Source: Clostridiales bacterium (lineage in GTDB: Bacteria; Bacillota_A; Clostridia; Oscillospirales; Oscillospiraceae). From it: 22,017 bases of DNA. The notes beneath the pieces were generated by a model. It made no database searches, had not been told where the DNA came from, and saw only the letters and a list, made by a program, of their open reading frames with translations. Made by a program: the position numbers and the translations under genes. The stretch is taken from positions 1 to 22,017 of the forward strand of contig DXTB01000016.1 in NCBI GenBank assembly GCA_019410105.1, read 5' to 3'. This document shows, one piece after another, positions 15,736 to 21,962 of the stretch. Each line of letters opens with the position of its first letter. Within the stretch, counting starts at the first letter, position 1.

Positions 15736-15756
15736 ACAAAAATTTTGCAAGCCGTC
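15723..15756. promoter_or_regulatory. 34-base inverted repeat over the -35 box
   Basis: The arms at 15723-15736 and 15743-15756 match at 12 of 14 positions (GAC, GCTTG and AAAA blocks in each arm). The repeat covers the -35 hexamer of the F420-ligase-like promoter and begins 12 bases after the LysR stop codon. It has no following T-run on the minus strand, so an operator is more likely than a terminator. The bound factor is unknown. Confidence 0.5.
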
Positions 15757-15767
15757 CCTTTTTTGGC

Positions 15768-16679
15768 TCACACCCCGTCTCCCTGCTCCGCCGGGAAATG
15801 CTCCCCCACCCATTGGCGGACGCACTCCAAAAAGCGGGCAGTTAACGGCGAAGGGGAACGGCCGCGGCGTATCGCCAGGGCGATACGCCGGTAGTATCTC
15901 CGCTCCAGCGGGATGGCGGCGAAGGCGTAGCTGGAGGCGCGCAGCACCAGCTCCGGACGGATACTCACCCCAAGCCCCTGTTCCACCATGGCCAATGCGG
16001 CAAAGTCATCATTGACGGTGTAACGGAGATTGGGCCGGAATCCCTCCTCCTGGAAAATGAGGCCGATCTCCAAATCCCGCTCCTCCGGTGTGTTGATATA
16101 GGGATCCTCCCGGAACCGCTCCATGGGATAGTAAGGGGCCTTTGCCAAAGGGTGATCCAGGGGAAGTACCGCCATCAGCTCGTCTCGAAAAAGGGGGTAG
16201 GTTTCCAGCCCCGGCCCCGCGGGCAGTCCCAAAAAGCCGCAGTCTGCCTGACCCTGCCGCAGCAGATCCTCCACCTCCGCGAACTCCCAGTTGCTTACCA
16301 GGTCAAACTGAATACCCGGGTAGCGGCCGAGGAACTCCTTCATGATAGCGGGCAGCCAGTGGATGGACACGCTGGCGAAGGTGGCCACCCGCAGGGTTCC
16401 CCGGGTCAGGCCGTGGAGCTCCGCCACCTGCTCCTCCAGCTCCCTGCCCGCATTGCACACCGCCTGAACATAGGGCAGCAGCGCCGCCCCGCTGCTGCTG
16501 AGCACCACCCCCGTCCGGCTGCGGGTAAGAAGCTCCATGTCCCACTCCCGCTCCAGATCGGCAATCACGCGGCTCACCGCCGACTGGGTATACCCCAGCG
16601 CCTCCGCCGCACGGGTGATGCTCCCCAGCTCCACAGTTTTCAGCAGAATTTGATACTTGTTAAGATTCACAATTACCAT
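15768..16679 (-). CDS. LysR-family transcriptional regulator
   Basis: The 303-residue protein has an N-terminal winged helix-turn-helix (NKYQILLKTVELGSITRAAE, then LGYTQSAVSRVIADLERE) and a LysR substrate-binding domain (TLRVATFASVSIHWLPAIMKEF onward). ATG at 16679 has a poor ribosome-binding site; GTG at 16670, giving a start directly before NLNKYQ as in many relatives, is an alternative. Its neighbours are the F420-ligase-like gene downstream and a small peptide gene diverging upstream, whose promoter overlaps its own. LysR proteins commonly regulate the divergent neighbour, so the peptide gene is a likely target, with the ligase gene also possible. Confidence 0.93.
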   Translation of the reverse strand: MVIVNLNKYQILLKTVELGSITRAAEALGYTQSAVSRVIADLEREWDMELLTRSRTGVVLSSSGAALLPYVQAVCNAGRELEEQVAELHGLTRGTLRVATFASVSIHWLPAIMKEFLGRYPGIQFDLVSNWEFAEVEDLLRQGQADCGFLGLPAGPGLETYPLFRDELMAVLPLDHPLAKAPYYPMERFREDPYINTPEERDLEIGLIFQEEGFRPNLRYTVNDDFAALAMVEQGLGVSIRPELVLRASSYAFAAIPLERRYYRRIALAIRRGRSPSPLTARFLECVRQWVGEHFPAEQGDGV

Positions 16680-16714
16680 TCCATTTCCGCATATTCAGCA
16701 TGAAAAAGATTCGC

Positions 16715-16743
16715 TTGTCTCATATCTTATATTATTGTATACT
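16715..16743 (+). promoter_or_regulatory. Promoter of small peptide gene 1
   Basis: TTGTCT (16715-16720), 17 bases, TATACT (16738-16743). This is a good sigma-A match, 47 bases before the start codon. Its -10 overlaps the -10 of the opposing LysR promoter by two bases. Confidence 0.75.
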
Positions 16744-16762
16744 GAAACCGTAAGGAAGGCAA
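16734..16762 (-). promoter_or_regulatory. Candidate LysR promoter
   Basis: On the minus strand TTGCCT (16762-16757), 17 bases, TACAAT (16739-16734). It overlaps the divergent peptide-gene promoter, so the two cannot be occupied at once. Confidence 0.6.
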
Positions 16763-16766
16763 GAGC

Positions 16767-16791
16767 TTGTGATAGAAAGGAGTTATCACAA
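16767..16791 (+). promoter_or_regulatory. Dyad enclosing the ribosome-binding site of small peptide gene 1
   Basis: TTGTGATA (16767-16774) and TATCACAA (16784-16791) are a perfect inverted repeat around a 9-base centre that contains AAAGGAG. The right arm runs into the A of the ATG. As RNA it would form a hairpin with the ribosome site in the loop and the start codon at the stem edge; as DNA it could be an operator just after the transcription start. Confidence 0.55.
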
Positions 16792-16937
16792 TGAAAAAGA
16801 CGATTTGGACCACCGACCACCGTACGCTGGAGCATTACAGGGAGATGAGCAGCATGCCCTTCTCTGTTGATCTTATGCGTGCTTACTGGCAGGGCAGCCC
16901 CTGGCGGGCCCTCCGAGTGCTGTTTCCCAGGGGTTGA
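16791..16937 (+). CDS. Small basic Trp-rich peptide 1 (48 residues), unrecognised family
   Basis: ATG at 16791 has AAAGGAG 8 bases upstream and a good promoter, so the reading frame is well supported despite its size. The product has about 8 Lys/Arg and 4 Asp/Glu, with Trp at 6, 33 and 38. There is no signal peptide or clear membrane helix. Residues 24-47 align without gaps to residues 27-50 of the peptide encoded at 17214-17372. They share the pattern S-x-[DE]-x2-R-x-[FY]-W-x4-W-[KR]-A-L and an aromatic residue four positions after the Leu. A strong hairpin lies about 100 bases downstream. It diverges from a LysR gene with an overlapping promoter, so it is probably LysR-controlled. I do not recognise the family. 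A regulatory small protein, an antimicrobial or a modified-peptide precursor are all open. Confidence 0.65.
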   Translation: MKKTIWTTDHRTLEHYREMSSMPFSVDLMRAYWQGSPWRALRVLFPRG

Positions 16938-17034
16938 CACCTTGTCCTGCAAGGGTTTCACCATATAACACGCCTCATGGAGCGGCGGGCATGCCTCCCT
17001 CCTTGATCTGCACAAGGATTTGTCCCCCTCCAGC

Positions 17035-17071
17035 CACAGAAGGCCCCCCGCCCGGCGGGGGGCCTTCTGTG
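17035..17071 (+). terminator. Strong hairpin between the two peptide genes
   Basis: A perfect 18-base inverted repeat (arms 17035-17052 and 17054-17071) is rich in C and G. CGTTTC follows, so the U-tract is poor. It is the likely transcript end of the first peptide gene. The bases from 16938 to 17034 hold no ORF that I support, only a short CCTTG/CAAGG hairpin after the stop. Confidence 0.75.
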
Positions 17072-17135
17072 CGTTTCAAGCGCCGGTTAAACAATCATCG
17101 TACGTTCCTTGGAACTATTTTGCGTGTAACCATCC

Positions 17136-17165
17136 TTGTTTTCCCCTCTACAATGGAAATACTAT
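17136..17165 (+). promoter_or_regulatory. Candidate promoter of small peptide gene 2
   Basis: TTGTTT (17136-17141), 18 bases, TACTAT (17160-17165), 48 bases before the start codon. The match is moderate; an alternative -10, TACAAT at 17149-17154, lacks a good -35. Confidence 0.45.
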
Positions 17166-17213
17166 GCCTCACAGGGCAAAAATGCTCTGAAAACCGCAAA
17201 AGAGGTGTGTCTT

Positions 17214-17372
17214 ATGAAGAAGGCTCATGGAACGAGCAAACAGCTTCCTGCGCTGGACGAGCGCAGCGATGGAATTCTGGAAAACAGGGGCTGGTCCGCC
17301 GAGGCCAAGCGCCGCTTCTGGCCCAAGCACTCTTGGAAGGCACTCATGGACTGTTATCGCCACAGCCGCTGA
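17214..17372 (+). CDS. Small basic Trp-rich peptide 2 (52 residues), paralogue of peptide 1
   Basis: ATG at 17214 has AGAGGTG 6 bases upstream. An in-frame ATG at 17136 would read through the candidate promoter and lacks a ribosome site. The product carries about 12 Lys/Arg against 6 Asp/Glu and Trp at 27, 36 and 41. Its C-terminal half (GWSAEAKRRFWPKHSWKAL) aligns without gaps to peptide 1: Ser28, Arg33, Trp36, Trp41, Ala43 and Leu44 are identical and Glu30, Phe35, Lys42 and Tyr48 are conservative. The N-terminal 24 residues beyond Met-Lys-Lys are unrelated. A textbook terminator follows 12 bases after the stop, so it is a complete single-gene unit. Function unknown; no modification or export enzyme is adjacent. 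Confidence 0.68.
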   Translation: MKKAHGTSKQLPALDERSDGILENRGWSAEAKRRFWPKHSWKALMDCYRHSR

Positions 17373-17384
17373 GCTGGTGTGCAC

Positions 17385-17419
17385 AAGGAAAGCCTCCGGC
17401 ACAGCCGGAGGCTTTCCTT
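17385..17419. terminator. Bidirectional terminator between peptide gene 2 and purA
   Basis: Arms 17385-17400 and 17404-17419 (AAGGAAAGCCTCCGGC and its complement) enclose a 3-base loop. The plus strand ends in CTTTCCTTT, suiting the peptide gene. On the minus strand the same hairpin lies 25 bases beyond the purA stop. Confidence 0.88.
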
Positions 17420-17444
17420 TGCCTTTCCGCACAGAGGGACGGTC

Positions 17445-18728
17445 TCAGCTCCCGGCCCGCCGGCAGATCTCATGGCGCTTGGGGCCGGTGGAGACGATGG
17501 TGATGGGGGCCTCGATGTGCTTTTCAATGAAGTCCACATAGTCCCGGGCGGCCTGGGGCAGCTTGCCGTAGTCAGTGACGCCCCGGATGTCGCACTTCCA
17601 GCCCGGCAGGGTTTCATACACCGGCTTGGCCCGGTCCAGCAGAGCGGGCACAGGGAAGTCGGTGGTCACCTTGCCGTCGATCTCATAGCCGGTGCACACC
17701 TTGATCTCGTCGAGGTAGCCCAGGCAGTCGATGGCGGTGAGCGCCACCTGTGTGGCCCCCTGCACCATGCAGCCGTATTTTGTGGCAACGGCGTCGAACC
17801 AGCCCACCCGGCGGGGCCGGCCGGTGGTGGCGCCGAACTCACCGGCGTCGCCGCCCCGGCGTCTCAGTTCGTCGGCCTCCGCGCCGAACAGCTCGCTGAC
17901 GAAGGCGCCGGCGCCCACGGCGGAGGAGTATGCTTTAGTGACCGTGATGATATCGGTAAGGGCCGTGGGAGGCACCGCGCCGCCCACGGTGCCGAAGCCC
18001 GCCAGGGTATGGGAGGAGGTGGTCATGGGGCAGATGCCCAGGTTGGGATCCTTCATGGAGCCCAACTGCCCCTCCAGCAGCACCTGCCTGCCCTCCTTAA
18101 GGGCCCGGTGAACGAAGCCCACCGCGTCGCCCACGTAGGGCTCCAGCGCCGCGCGGTAGCCCATCAGCTCGTCAAACAACGCCTTTGGCTCCAGCAGAGG
18201 CTTGTGGTAGAGGTGCTCCAGCAGGACGTTTTTCAGGGTACAGATGTGCTCCAGTTGACCCATGAGCCGCTCCTCATTGTAGAGGTCGGCCACCTGAATC
18301 CCGATTTTGGCGTACTTGTCGGAATAGAAGGGTGCGATGCCCGACTTGGTGGAGCCGAAAGCAGCCCCCGCCAGGCGCTCCTCCTCATAGCTGTCCAGCA
18401 GCACATGATAGCTCATCAGAAGCTGGGTACGCTGATCCACGATGATATGGGGGGCGGGCACACCGCCGTCGGCCAGATGCTTCAGCTCGGCCAGAAACTT
18501 CTTCACGTCCAGGGCCACACCGTTGCCGATGATGTTGGTGGTATGCGGGTAAAAGACACCCGAGGGCAGTTGGTGGAGCGCAAATTTGCCGTAGTCACAG
18601 ATGATGGTGTGCCCGGCGTTGGCCCCGCCCTGAAAGCGGATGACCACATCGGACGCCTCGGCCAGGAGATCGGTGATCTTTCCCTTGCCCTCGTCGCCCC
18701 AGTTTGCGCCAACGATTGCTTTGACCAT
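17445..18728 (-). CDS. purA: Adenylosuccinate synthase
   Basis: The 427-residue enzyme joins IMP and aspartate using GTP, the first committed step from IMP to AMP. The P-loop block GANWGDEGKGK is at 7-17 with catalytic Asp12. NAGHT contains catalytic His40, and STKSGIAPFYSDK, LEGQLGSMKD and TTGRPRRVGWFDAV are family blocks. ATG at 18728 has AGGAGG 8 bases upstream; the longer frame from 18797 adds non-homologous leader sequence. It is transcribed alone from its own promoter and ends at a strong hairpin. No PurR box or riboswitch could be recognised in the 106-base leader. Confidence 0.97.
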   Translation of the reverse strand: MVKAIVGANWGDEGKGKITDLLAEASDVVIRFQGGANAGHTIICDYGKFALHQLPSGVFYPHTTNIIGNGVALDVKKFLAELKHLADGGVPAPHIIVDQRTQLLMSYHVLLDSYEEERLAGAAFGSTKSGIAPFYSDKYAKIGIQVADLYNEERLMGQLEHICTLKNVLLEHLYHKPLLEPKALFDELMGYRAALEPYVGDAVGFVHRALKEGRQVLLEGQLGSMKDPNLGICPMTTSSHTLAGFGTVGGAVPPTALTDIITVTKAYSSAVGAGAFVSELFGAEADELRRRGGDAGEFGATTGRPRRVGWFDAVATKYGCMVQGATQVALTAIDCLGYLDEIKVCTGYEIDGKVTTDFPVPALLDRAKPVYETLPGWKCDIRGVTDYGKLPQAARDYVDFIEKHIEAPITIVSTGPKRHEICRRAGS

Positions 18729-18834
18729 AGTTCGTTCCTCCTGCCGCGGGGATTCGCGCATTGGCCTTTTCCCGCGCGCAACCGCCCGGGAGGGCACCTT
18801 TATTTATGAAGGAGTCTCTCCCGGAACGCCCTTT

Positions 18835-18864
18835 ATTATAACGCCGCGGCGGCAGGGCTGACAA
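18835..18864 (-). promoter_or_regulatory. purA promoter
   Basis: On the minus strand TTGTCA (18864-18859), 18 bases, TATAAT (18840-18835). The spacer is very GC-rich (GCCGCCGCGGCG). It begins about 20 bases after the stop of the upstream DUF3298 gene. Confidence 0.75.
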
Positions 18865-18886
18865 GGTAAAAAGTGCAAAAAAACAG

Positions 18887-19576
18887 CTATTCCTCCGGGG
18901 TATTTTCTTTCTGGCCCGGGATTGCGAGAGAAAAGGCCGGAATCCCCTCCGCATAGGGCGCGATGGAGTAAAGTGGAAAGTAGATCACAGGCCCCGCCTC
19001 CGTCAAATAGAAACGCTCCGGGTCGAAGCTGCGGGGCAGCCGCGCCTCCCAGTCGGGCGCGAACCAGGACTCCCCCGCGGACAGCCGGGCCCGGAGCTGC
19101 CGCTCCACCTCCGCCAGCGCCCATGCCCTCCACCGGAATCCCGGCGGAAACAGCTCCCCCAGCGTCAGGGGGCTCCCCCCCGGCAGCGCCCAGGCGCTTC
19201 CCTGCCGCAGGGTGACGCCGTGTGGGCCCCCGGTCCGCTCCGCGGCGTCATAATACAGGCTCAGGCACTCCGGGGTGTGGAGGGTCACGGCGCCGGTGAG
19301 GGATGCCTCCCACGGCCGGAAGGGGTGGGAGACCTCCCTGGCCTGCCGGGCGGCCGTGCAGGCCCTGGGATAGAGCTCCCGCTCCCAGCGGGCCGCCCAC
19401 GCCCCCTCCAGGCGGCGGCACCAGCGCTCCAGCCGCCGCAGGCCGGGTATTCCCTCCGGCAGCTCCAGACGGACACCGGAGACCGCGAGCACCGGCTCCT
19501 CCTCCCAGCAGAATTCCCGCCTCCACTCCTTCCAAGCCGGCGCGGCCTTCTCCGTCCCTGTGTGCAGCCCCTTCAT
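18887..19576 (-). CDS. DUF3298-domain protein, cytosolic (RsiV/PdaC C-terminal domain-like)
   Basis: The 229-residue product ends with FYLTEAGPVIYFPLYSIAPYAEG (starting at residue 189, here split by no gap), the recognisable end of DUF3298, the domain found in the anti-sigma factor RsiV and the deacetylase PdaC. The middle has YYDAAERTGGPHG, the usual domain entry with an aromatic pair and a Gly-Gly turn, and TLGELFPPGF. The start ATG at 19576 has GGGAGG 8 bases upstream; GTG at 19585 abuts the site. Unlike RsiV it has no transmembrane segment or signal peptide, so it should be cytosolic. It is unusually rich in Trp, Arg and Glu. No sigma factor is adjacent; function unknown. Confidence 0.7.
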   Translation of the reverse strand: MKGLHTGTEKAAPAWKEWRREFCWEEEPVLAVSGVRLELPEGIPGLRRLERWCRRLEGAWAARWERELYPRACTAARQAREVSHPFRPWEASLTGAVTLHTPECLSLYYDAAERTGGPHGVTLRQGSAWALPGGSPLTLGELFPPGFRWRAWALAEVERQLRARLSAGESWFAPDWEARLPRSFDPERFYLTEAGPVIYFPLYSIAPYAEGIPAFSLAIPGQKENTPEE

Positions 19577-19647
19577 CGCGGGCACCTCCCTCTCTCAGAA
19601 TCCGGTGCTCCATCCTATGAAACTCCGTAAAATCGGTGAAAAAGAGG

Positions 19648-19676
19648 TTTACTTCTATACTTCACTTTGGTAAAAT
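19648..19676 (+). promoter_or_regulatory. Promoter of the yerC-methyltransferase-hslO run
   Basis: TTTACT (19648-19653), 17 bases, TAAAAT (19671-19676). It lies in the 144-base gap between the divergent DUF3298 and yerC genes. Confidence 0.7.
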
Positions 19677-19720
19677 AGATACGATTTCCGCAGAGACTGA
19701 CGAGGAGGTCATTGATACCT

Positions 19721-20029
19721 ATGACGAAAAACGAAAAGCGGGAGCATGGGGATGTGCTCTATGAGGCCATTCTTACCCTGAAGGATCTGGAGGAGTGCAA
19801 GAAGTTCTTTTCCGACCTGTGCACTGTGGCGGAGCTGAGGGCTATGGAACAGCGCTTTGAGGTGGCCATGCTCCTGTCCGACGGCATGATCTACAACGAC
19901 ATTCTGGAGCGCACCGGCGCGTCCAGCGCCACCATCAGCCGGGTCAACCGTTCTCTCCAGTACGGGGCCGACGGTTATCAGGCGGTGCTCCCGCGGATCA
20001 AGGAGAAGCTGGGCGGCGATGGCATATGA
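19721..20029 (+). CDS. yerC: YerC/YecD-type TrpR-like DNA-binding protein
   Basis: The 102-residue protein has the TrpR-like fold sequence typical of Firmicutes YerC: LYEAILTLKDLEECKKFFSDLCT, AELRAMEQRFEVAMLL and the helix-turn-helix YNDILERTGASSATISRVNRSL, then YQAVLPRIKEK. It probably regulates transcription; known TrpR binds tryptophan, but the YerC ligand is not established. ATG at 19721 is chosen although GGAGG is 12 bases away; TTG at 19712 would be only 3 bases away from it. The end overlaps the following methyltransferase gene by 11 bases. Confidence 0.88.
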   Translation: MTKNEKREHGDVLYEAILTLKDLEECKKFFSDLCTVAELRAMEQRFEVAMLLSDGMIYNDILERTGASSATISRVNRSLQYGADGYQAVLPRIKEKLGGDGI

Positions 20030-20765
20030 ATTCCTGGCGGGGTGCTACGACGCCTTTACCGCCGACGTGCACTATGCCCGCTGGGCCGACTATCTGGAGA
20101 AGCACTTCGCCCGCAGCCGGCTGCCCATCCGCACGGTGCTGGATCTGGCCTGCGGCACCGGGAGCCTGACCCGTGTCCTGGCGGAGCGGGGCTATGAGAT
20201 GATCGGCGCCGACCTGTCCCAGGAGATGCTGGCCCAGGCGGCGGAGAAATGCCGGGGTGCAGGCCCCATCGAGCCGATCTTTCTGCATCAGGCCATGGAG
20301 GAGCTGGATCTCTACGGCACTATCGACGCCTGCGTGTGCTGCCTGGACAGCATCAACTACGTCACCAGCCCCAAAAAGCTGGCCCGGGCCTTCCGGCGGG
20401 TGCACACCTTCCTCATGCCCGGCGGCCTCTTCCTCTTTGACATCAACACCCCGCAAAAGCTCCGGGGCCTGGACGGCCAGATGTTTCTGGACGAGAGCGA
20501 GGATGCCTACTGCGTCTGGCGGGCCGACTGGTCGGAGCGCCGGCGCATCTGCACCTATGGAATGGACATCTTCCGGCTGGATCCAGGCGGGCTGTGGAGC
20601 CGCTGGGAGGAGGTTCACGAGGAGTACGCCTACGAACCGGCGGAGCTGGAGGCGCTGCTCCGGCAGGCCGGTTTCCGGCAGGTCAGACAATACGGCGAGC
20701 TGAGGTTCCGCGCCCCCAGGGAGGGGGAGCAGCGGATTTTCTTTGCCGCACGAAAGGAATTTTGA
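20019..20765 (+). CDS. Class I SAM-dependent methyltransferase
   Basis: The 248-residue protein has motif I VLDLACGTGSLTRVLAERG near 40-58, motif II-like MIGADLSQEML, an acidic-aromatic CVCCLDSINYV region, and LMPGGLFLFDINTP (motif III). This order fits small-molecule or tRNA-type class I methyltransferases of the Methyltransf_25/11 kind. The substrate cannot be read. ATG at 20019 overlaps the end of yerC by 11 bases and lacks a strong ribosome site, so translational coupling is likely. The hslO start follows 5 bases after the stop codon. Confidence 0.88.
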   Translation: MAYEFLAGCYDAFTADVHYARWADYLEKHFARSRLPIRTVLDLACGTGSLTRVLAERGYEMIGADLSQEMLAQAAEKCRGAGPIEPIFLHQAMEELDLYGTIDACVCCLDSINYVTSPKKLARAFRRVHTFLMPGGLFLFDINTPQKLRGLDGQMFLDESEDAYCVWRADWSERRRICTYGMDIFRLDPGGLWSRWEEVHEEYAYEPAELEALLRQAGFRQVRQYGELRFRAPREGEQRIFFAARKEF

Positions 20766-20770
20766 CAAGC

Positions 20771-21649
20771 ATGGCAGACAAGATCATTCGCGTTTTGGCC
20801 AAGGACGCGCCGGTGAAGGCATCGGCGATCACGGCCAAGGAGATGGTGGAGCGCGCCCGGCAGATTCACAAGACTCTGCCCGTGGCCACCGCGGCCCTGG
20901 GCCGCAGCCTGATGGCCGCCTCCATGATGGGCAACCAGCTCAAGGAGAAGGATGGCTCGGTAACCCTGCGCATCAAGGGAGGCGGCCCGCTGGGCGGCAT
21001 CACCGTGGTGTCCGACAGCCAGGGCAACGCCCGGGGCTATGTGGTCAATCCCCTGGTGGACCTCCCCCTGAAGGGCCCCGCCAAGCTGGATGTGGGCAGC
21101 GCCGTGGGGCGGGACGGCTCCCTCACTGTCATCAAGGATCTGTGCATGAAGGAGCCCTATGTGGGCACTGTCCCCCTGGTATCCGGCGAGATCGCCGAGG
21201 ATATTACCTCCTACTTTGCTGAGAGTGAGCAGATCCCCACCGCCTGTGCCCTGGGCGTGCTGGTGGACGTGGACCAGAGCGTGCAGTGCGCCGGTGGATA
21301 CCTCATTCAGCTCCTCCCCGGCGCAGATGACGCCGCCATCTCCGCCATCGAGCAGGGTATCGCCAGGGTAGGCCCGGTAACCGAGGCGCTGCGGGGCGGC
21401 CTGAGCGCCAGGGAGCTGGTGGAGCAGGTGCTTTCTGAATTTCAGTTGGAGGTACTCTCTGAGGAGCCGGTGGAGTACCGCTGCTACTGCAGCCGGGAGC
21501 GGGTCACCCGCGCCCTCATCAGTATGGGGCGGGAGGAGCTGAACTCCCTCATCCGGGAGCAGGGCAGGGCCGAGCTCACCTGCCAGTTCTGCGACAAGGT
21601 ATATCACTATACAAACGAGGAGCTGGAAGGACTTCTGGCCTCACTGTAG
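20771..21649 (+). CDS. hslO: Redox-regulated chaperone Hsp33
   Basis: The 292-residue product is full length for Hsp33, a cytosolic holdase activated by oxidation and unfolding. The C-terminal zinc switch is intact: Cys238-x-Cys240, 30 residues, Cys271-x2-Cys274. N-terminal blocks include ALGRSLMAASMMGNQLK, RIKGGGPLGGITVVSD and GNARGYVVNP. ATG at 20771 is chosen because homology starts at MADKIIRVLAKD and AAAGGAA lies upstream; the frame extends upstream only by overlap with the methyltransferase gene. It is the third gene of the run. Confidence 0.96.
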   Translation: MADKIIRVLAKDAPVKASAITAKEMVERARQIHKTLPVATAALGRSLMAASMMGNQLKEKDGSVTLRIKGGGPLGGITVVSDSQGNARGYVVNPLVDLPLKGPAKLDVGSAVGRDGSLTVIKDLCMKEPYVGTVPLVSGEIAEDITSYFAESEQIPTACALGVLVDVDQSVQCAGGYLIQLLPGADDAAISAIEQGIARVGPVTEALRGGLSARELVEQVLSEFQLEVLSEEPVEYRCYCSRERVTRALISMGREELNSLIREQGRAELTCQFCDKVYHYTNEELEGLLASL

Positions 21650-21688
21650 GTTTGAGAGAAAAAAAGCAAAAAATTTTGGCTGAAATGG

Positions 21689-21717
21689 TTGACAACTGGG
21701 GGAAGCTTTAGTATAAT
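21689..21717 (+). promoter_or_regulatory. Consensus promoter of the tRNA operon
   Basis: TTGACA (21689-21694), 17 bases, TATAAT (21712-21717). Both hexamers match consensus exactly, as expected for a stable-RNA operon. Confidence 0.95.
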
Positions 21718-21723
21718 AACCTT

Positions 21724-21764
21724 CGCCGCGTGACCAAGAGTGATTTACAAACTGGTCTGCGGCG
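21724..21764 (+). promoter_or_regulatory. Imperfect inverted repeat in the tRNA leader
   Basis: CGCCGC (21724-21729) pairs with GCGGCG (21759-21764), and inner ACCA pairs with TGGT. It lies at the very 5' end of the transcript, 7 bases before the first tRNA, and may help processing of the leader. Confidence 0.5.
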
Positions 21765-21771
21765 AGGACAA

Positions 21772-21847
21772 GGGAGCATAGCTCAGCTGGGAGAGCGCAT
21801 GCCTTACAAGCATGATGTCACAGGTTCGAGCCCTGTTGTTCCCACCA
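21772..21847 (+). tRNA. tRNA-Val (anticodon TAC)
   Basis: The full cloverleaf is visible: acceptor GGGAGCA with TGTTCCC (one G-T pair), D stem GCTC/GAGC, anticodon loop CTTACAA, T loop with GGTTCGAGCC and an encoded CCA. A small CTCCC/GGGAG hairpin (21848-21861) follows in the spacer. Confidence 0.97.
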
Positions 21848-21882
21848 CTCCCGTGAGGGAGCTCCCGTACCCCCTACCGTCT

Positions 21883-21959
<77 letters not shown>

Positions 21960-21962
21960 TTC

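Noticed and set aside
16767..16791. CRP/FNR-type site (TGTGA and TCACA half-sites)
   Set aside because: The half-sites are 13 bases apart instead of the 6 expected for CRP, so the dyad is reported without that assignment.
16695..17015. 106-codon minus-strand ORF covering peptide gene 1
   Set aside because: It crosses the divergent promoters and the dyad, has no ribosome site, and the plus-strand peptide is supported by a conserved paralogue.
16791..17372. The two small peptides as precursors for the radical SAM enzyme at 12927-14309
   Set aside because: The enzyme is separated by two genes of opposite direction and lacks a recognised peptide-maturase layout, so the link is not claimed as a feature.
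17379..18809. 476-codon plus-strand ORF over purA
   Set aside because: Antisense of purA, starting inside the terminator of peptide gene 2.
18729..18834. Riboswitch or PurR-controlled leader before purA
   Set aside because: No conserved purine riboswitch core or PurR box could be seen; the leader is GC-rich with only weak self-complementarity.
20594..20770. N-terminal extension of hslO within the methyltransferase gene
   Set aside because: Only an open frame in the overlap; Hsp33 homology begins at 20771 where a ribosome site fits.
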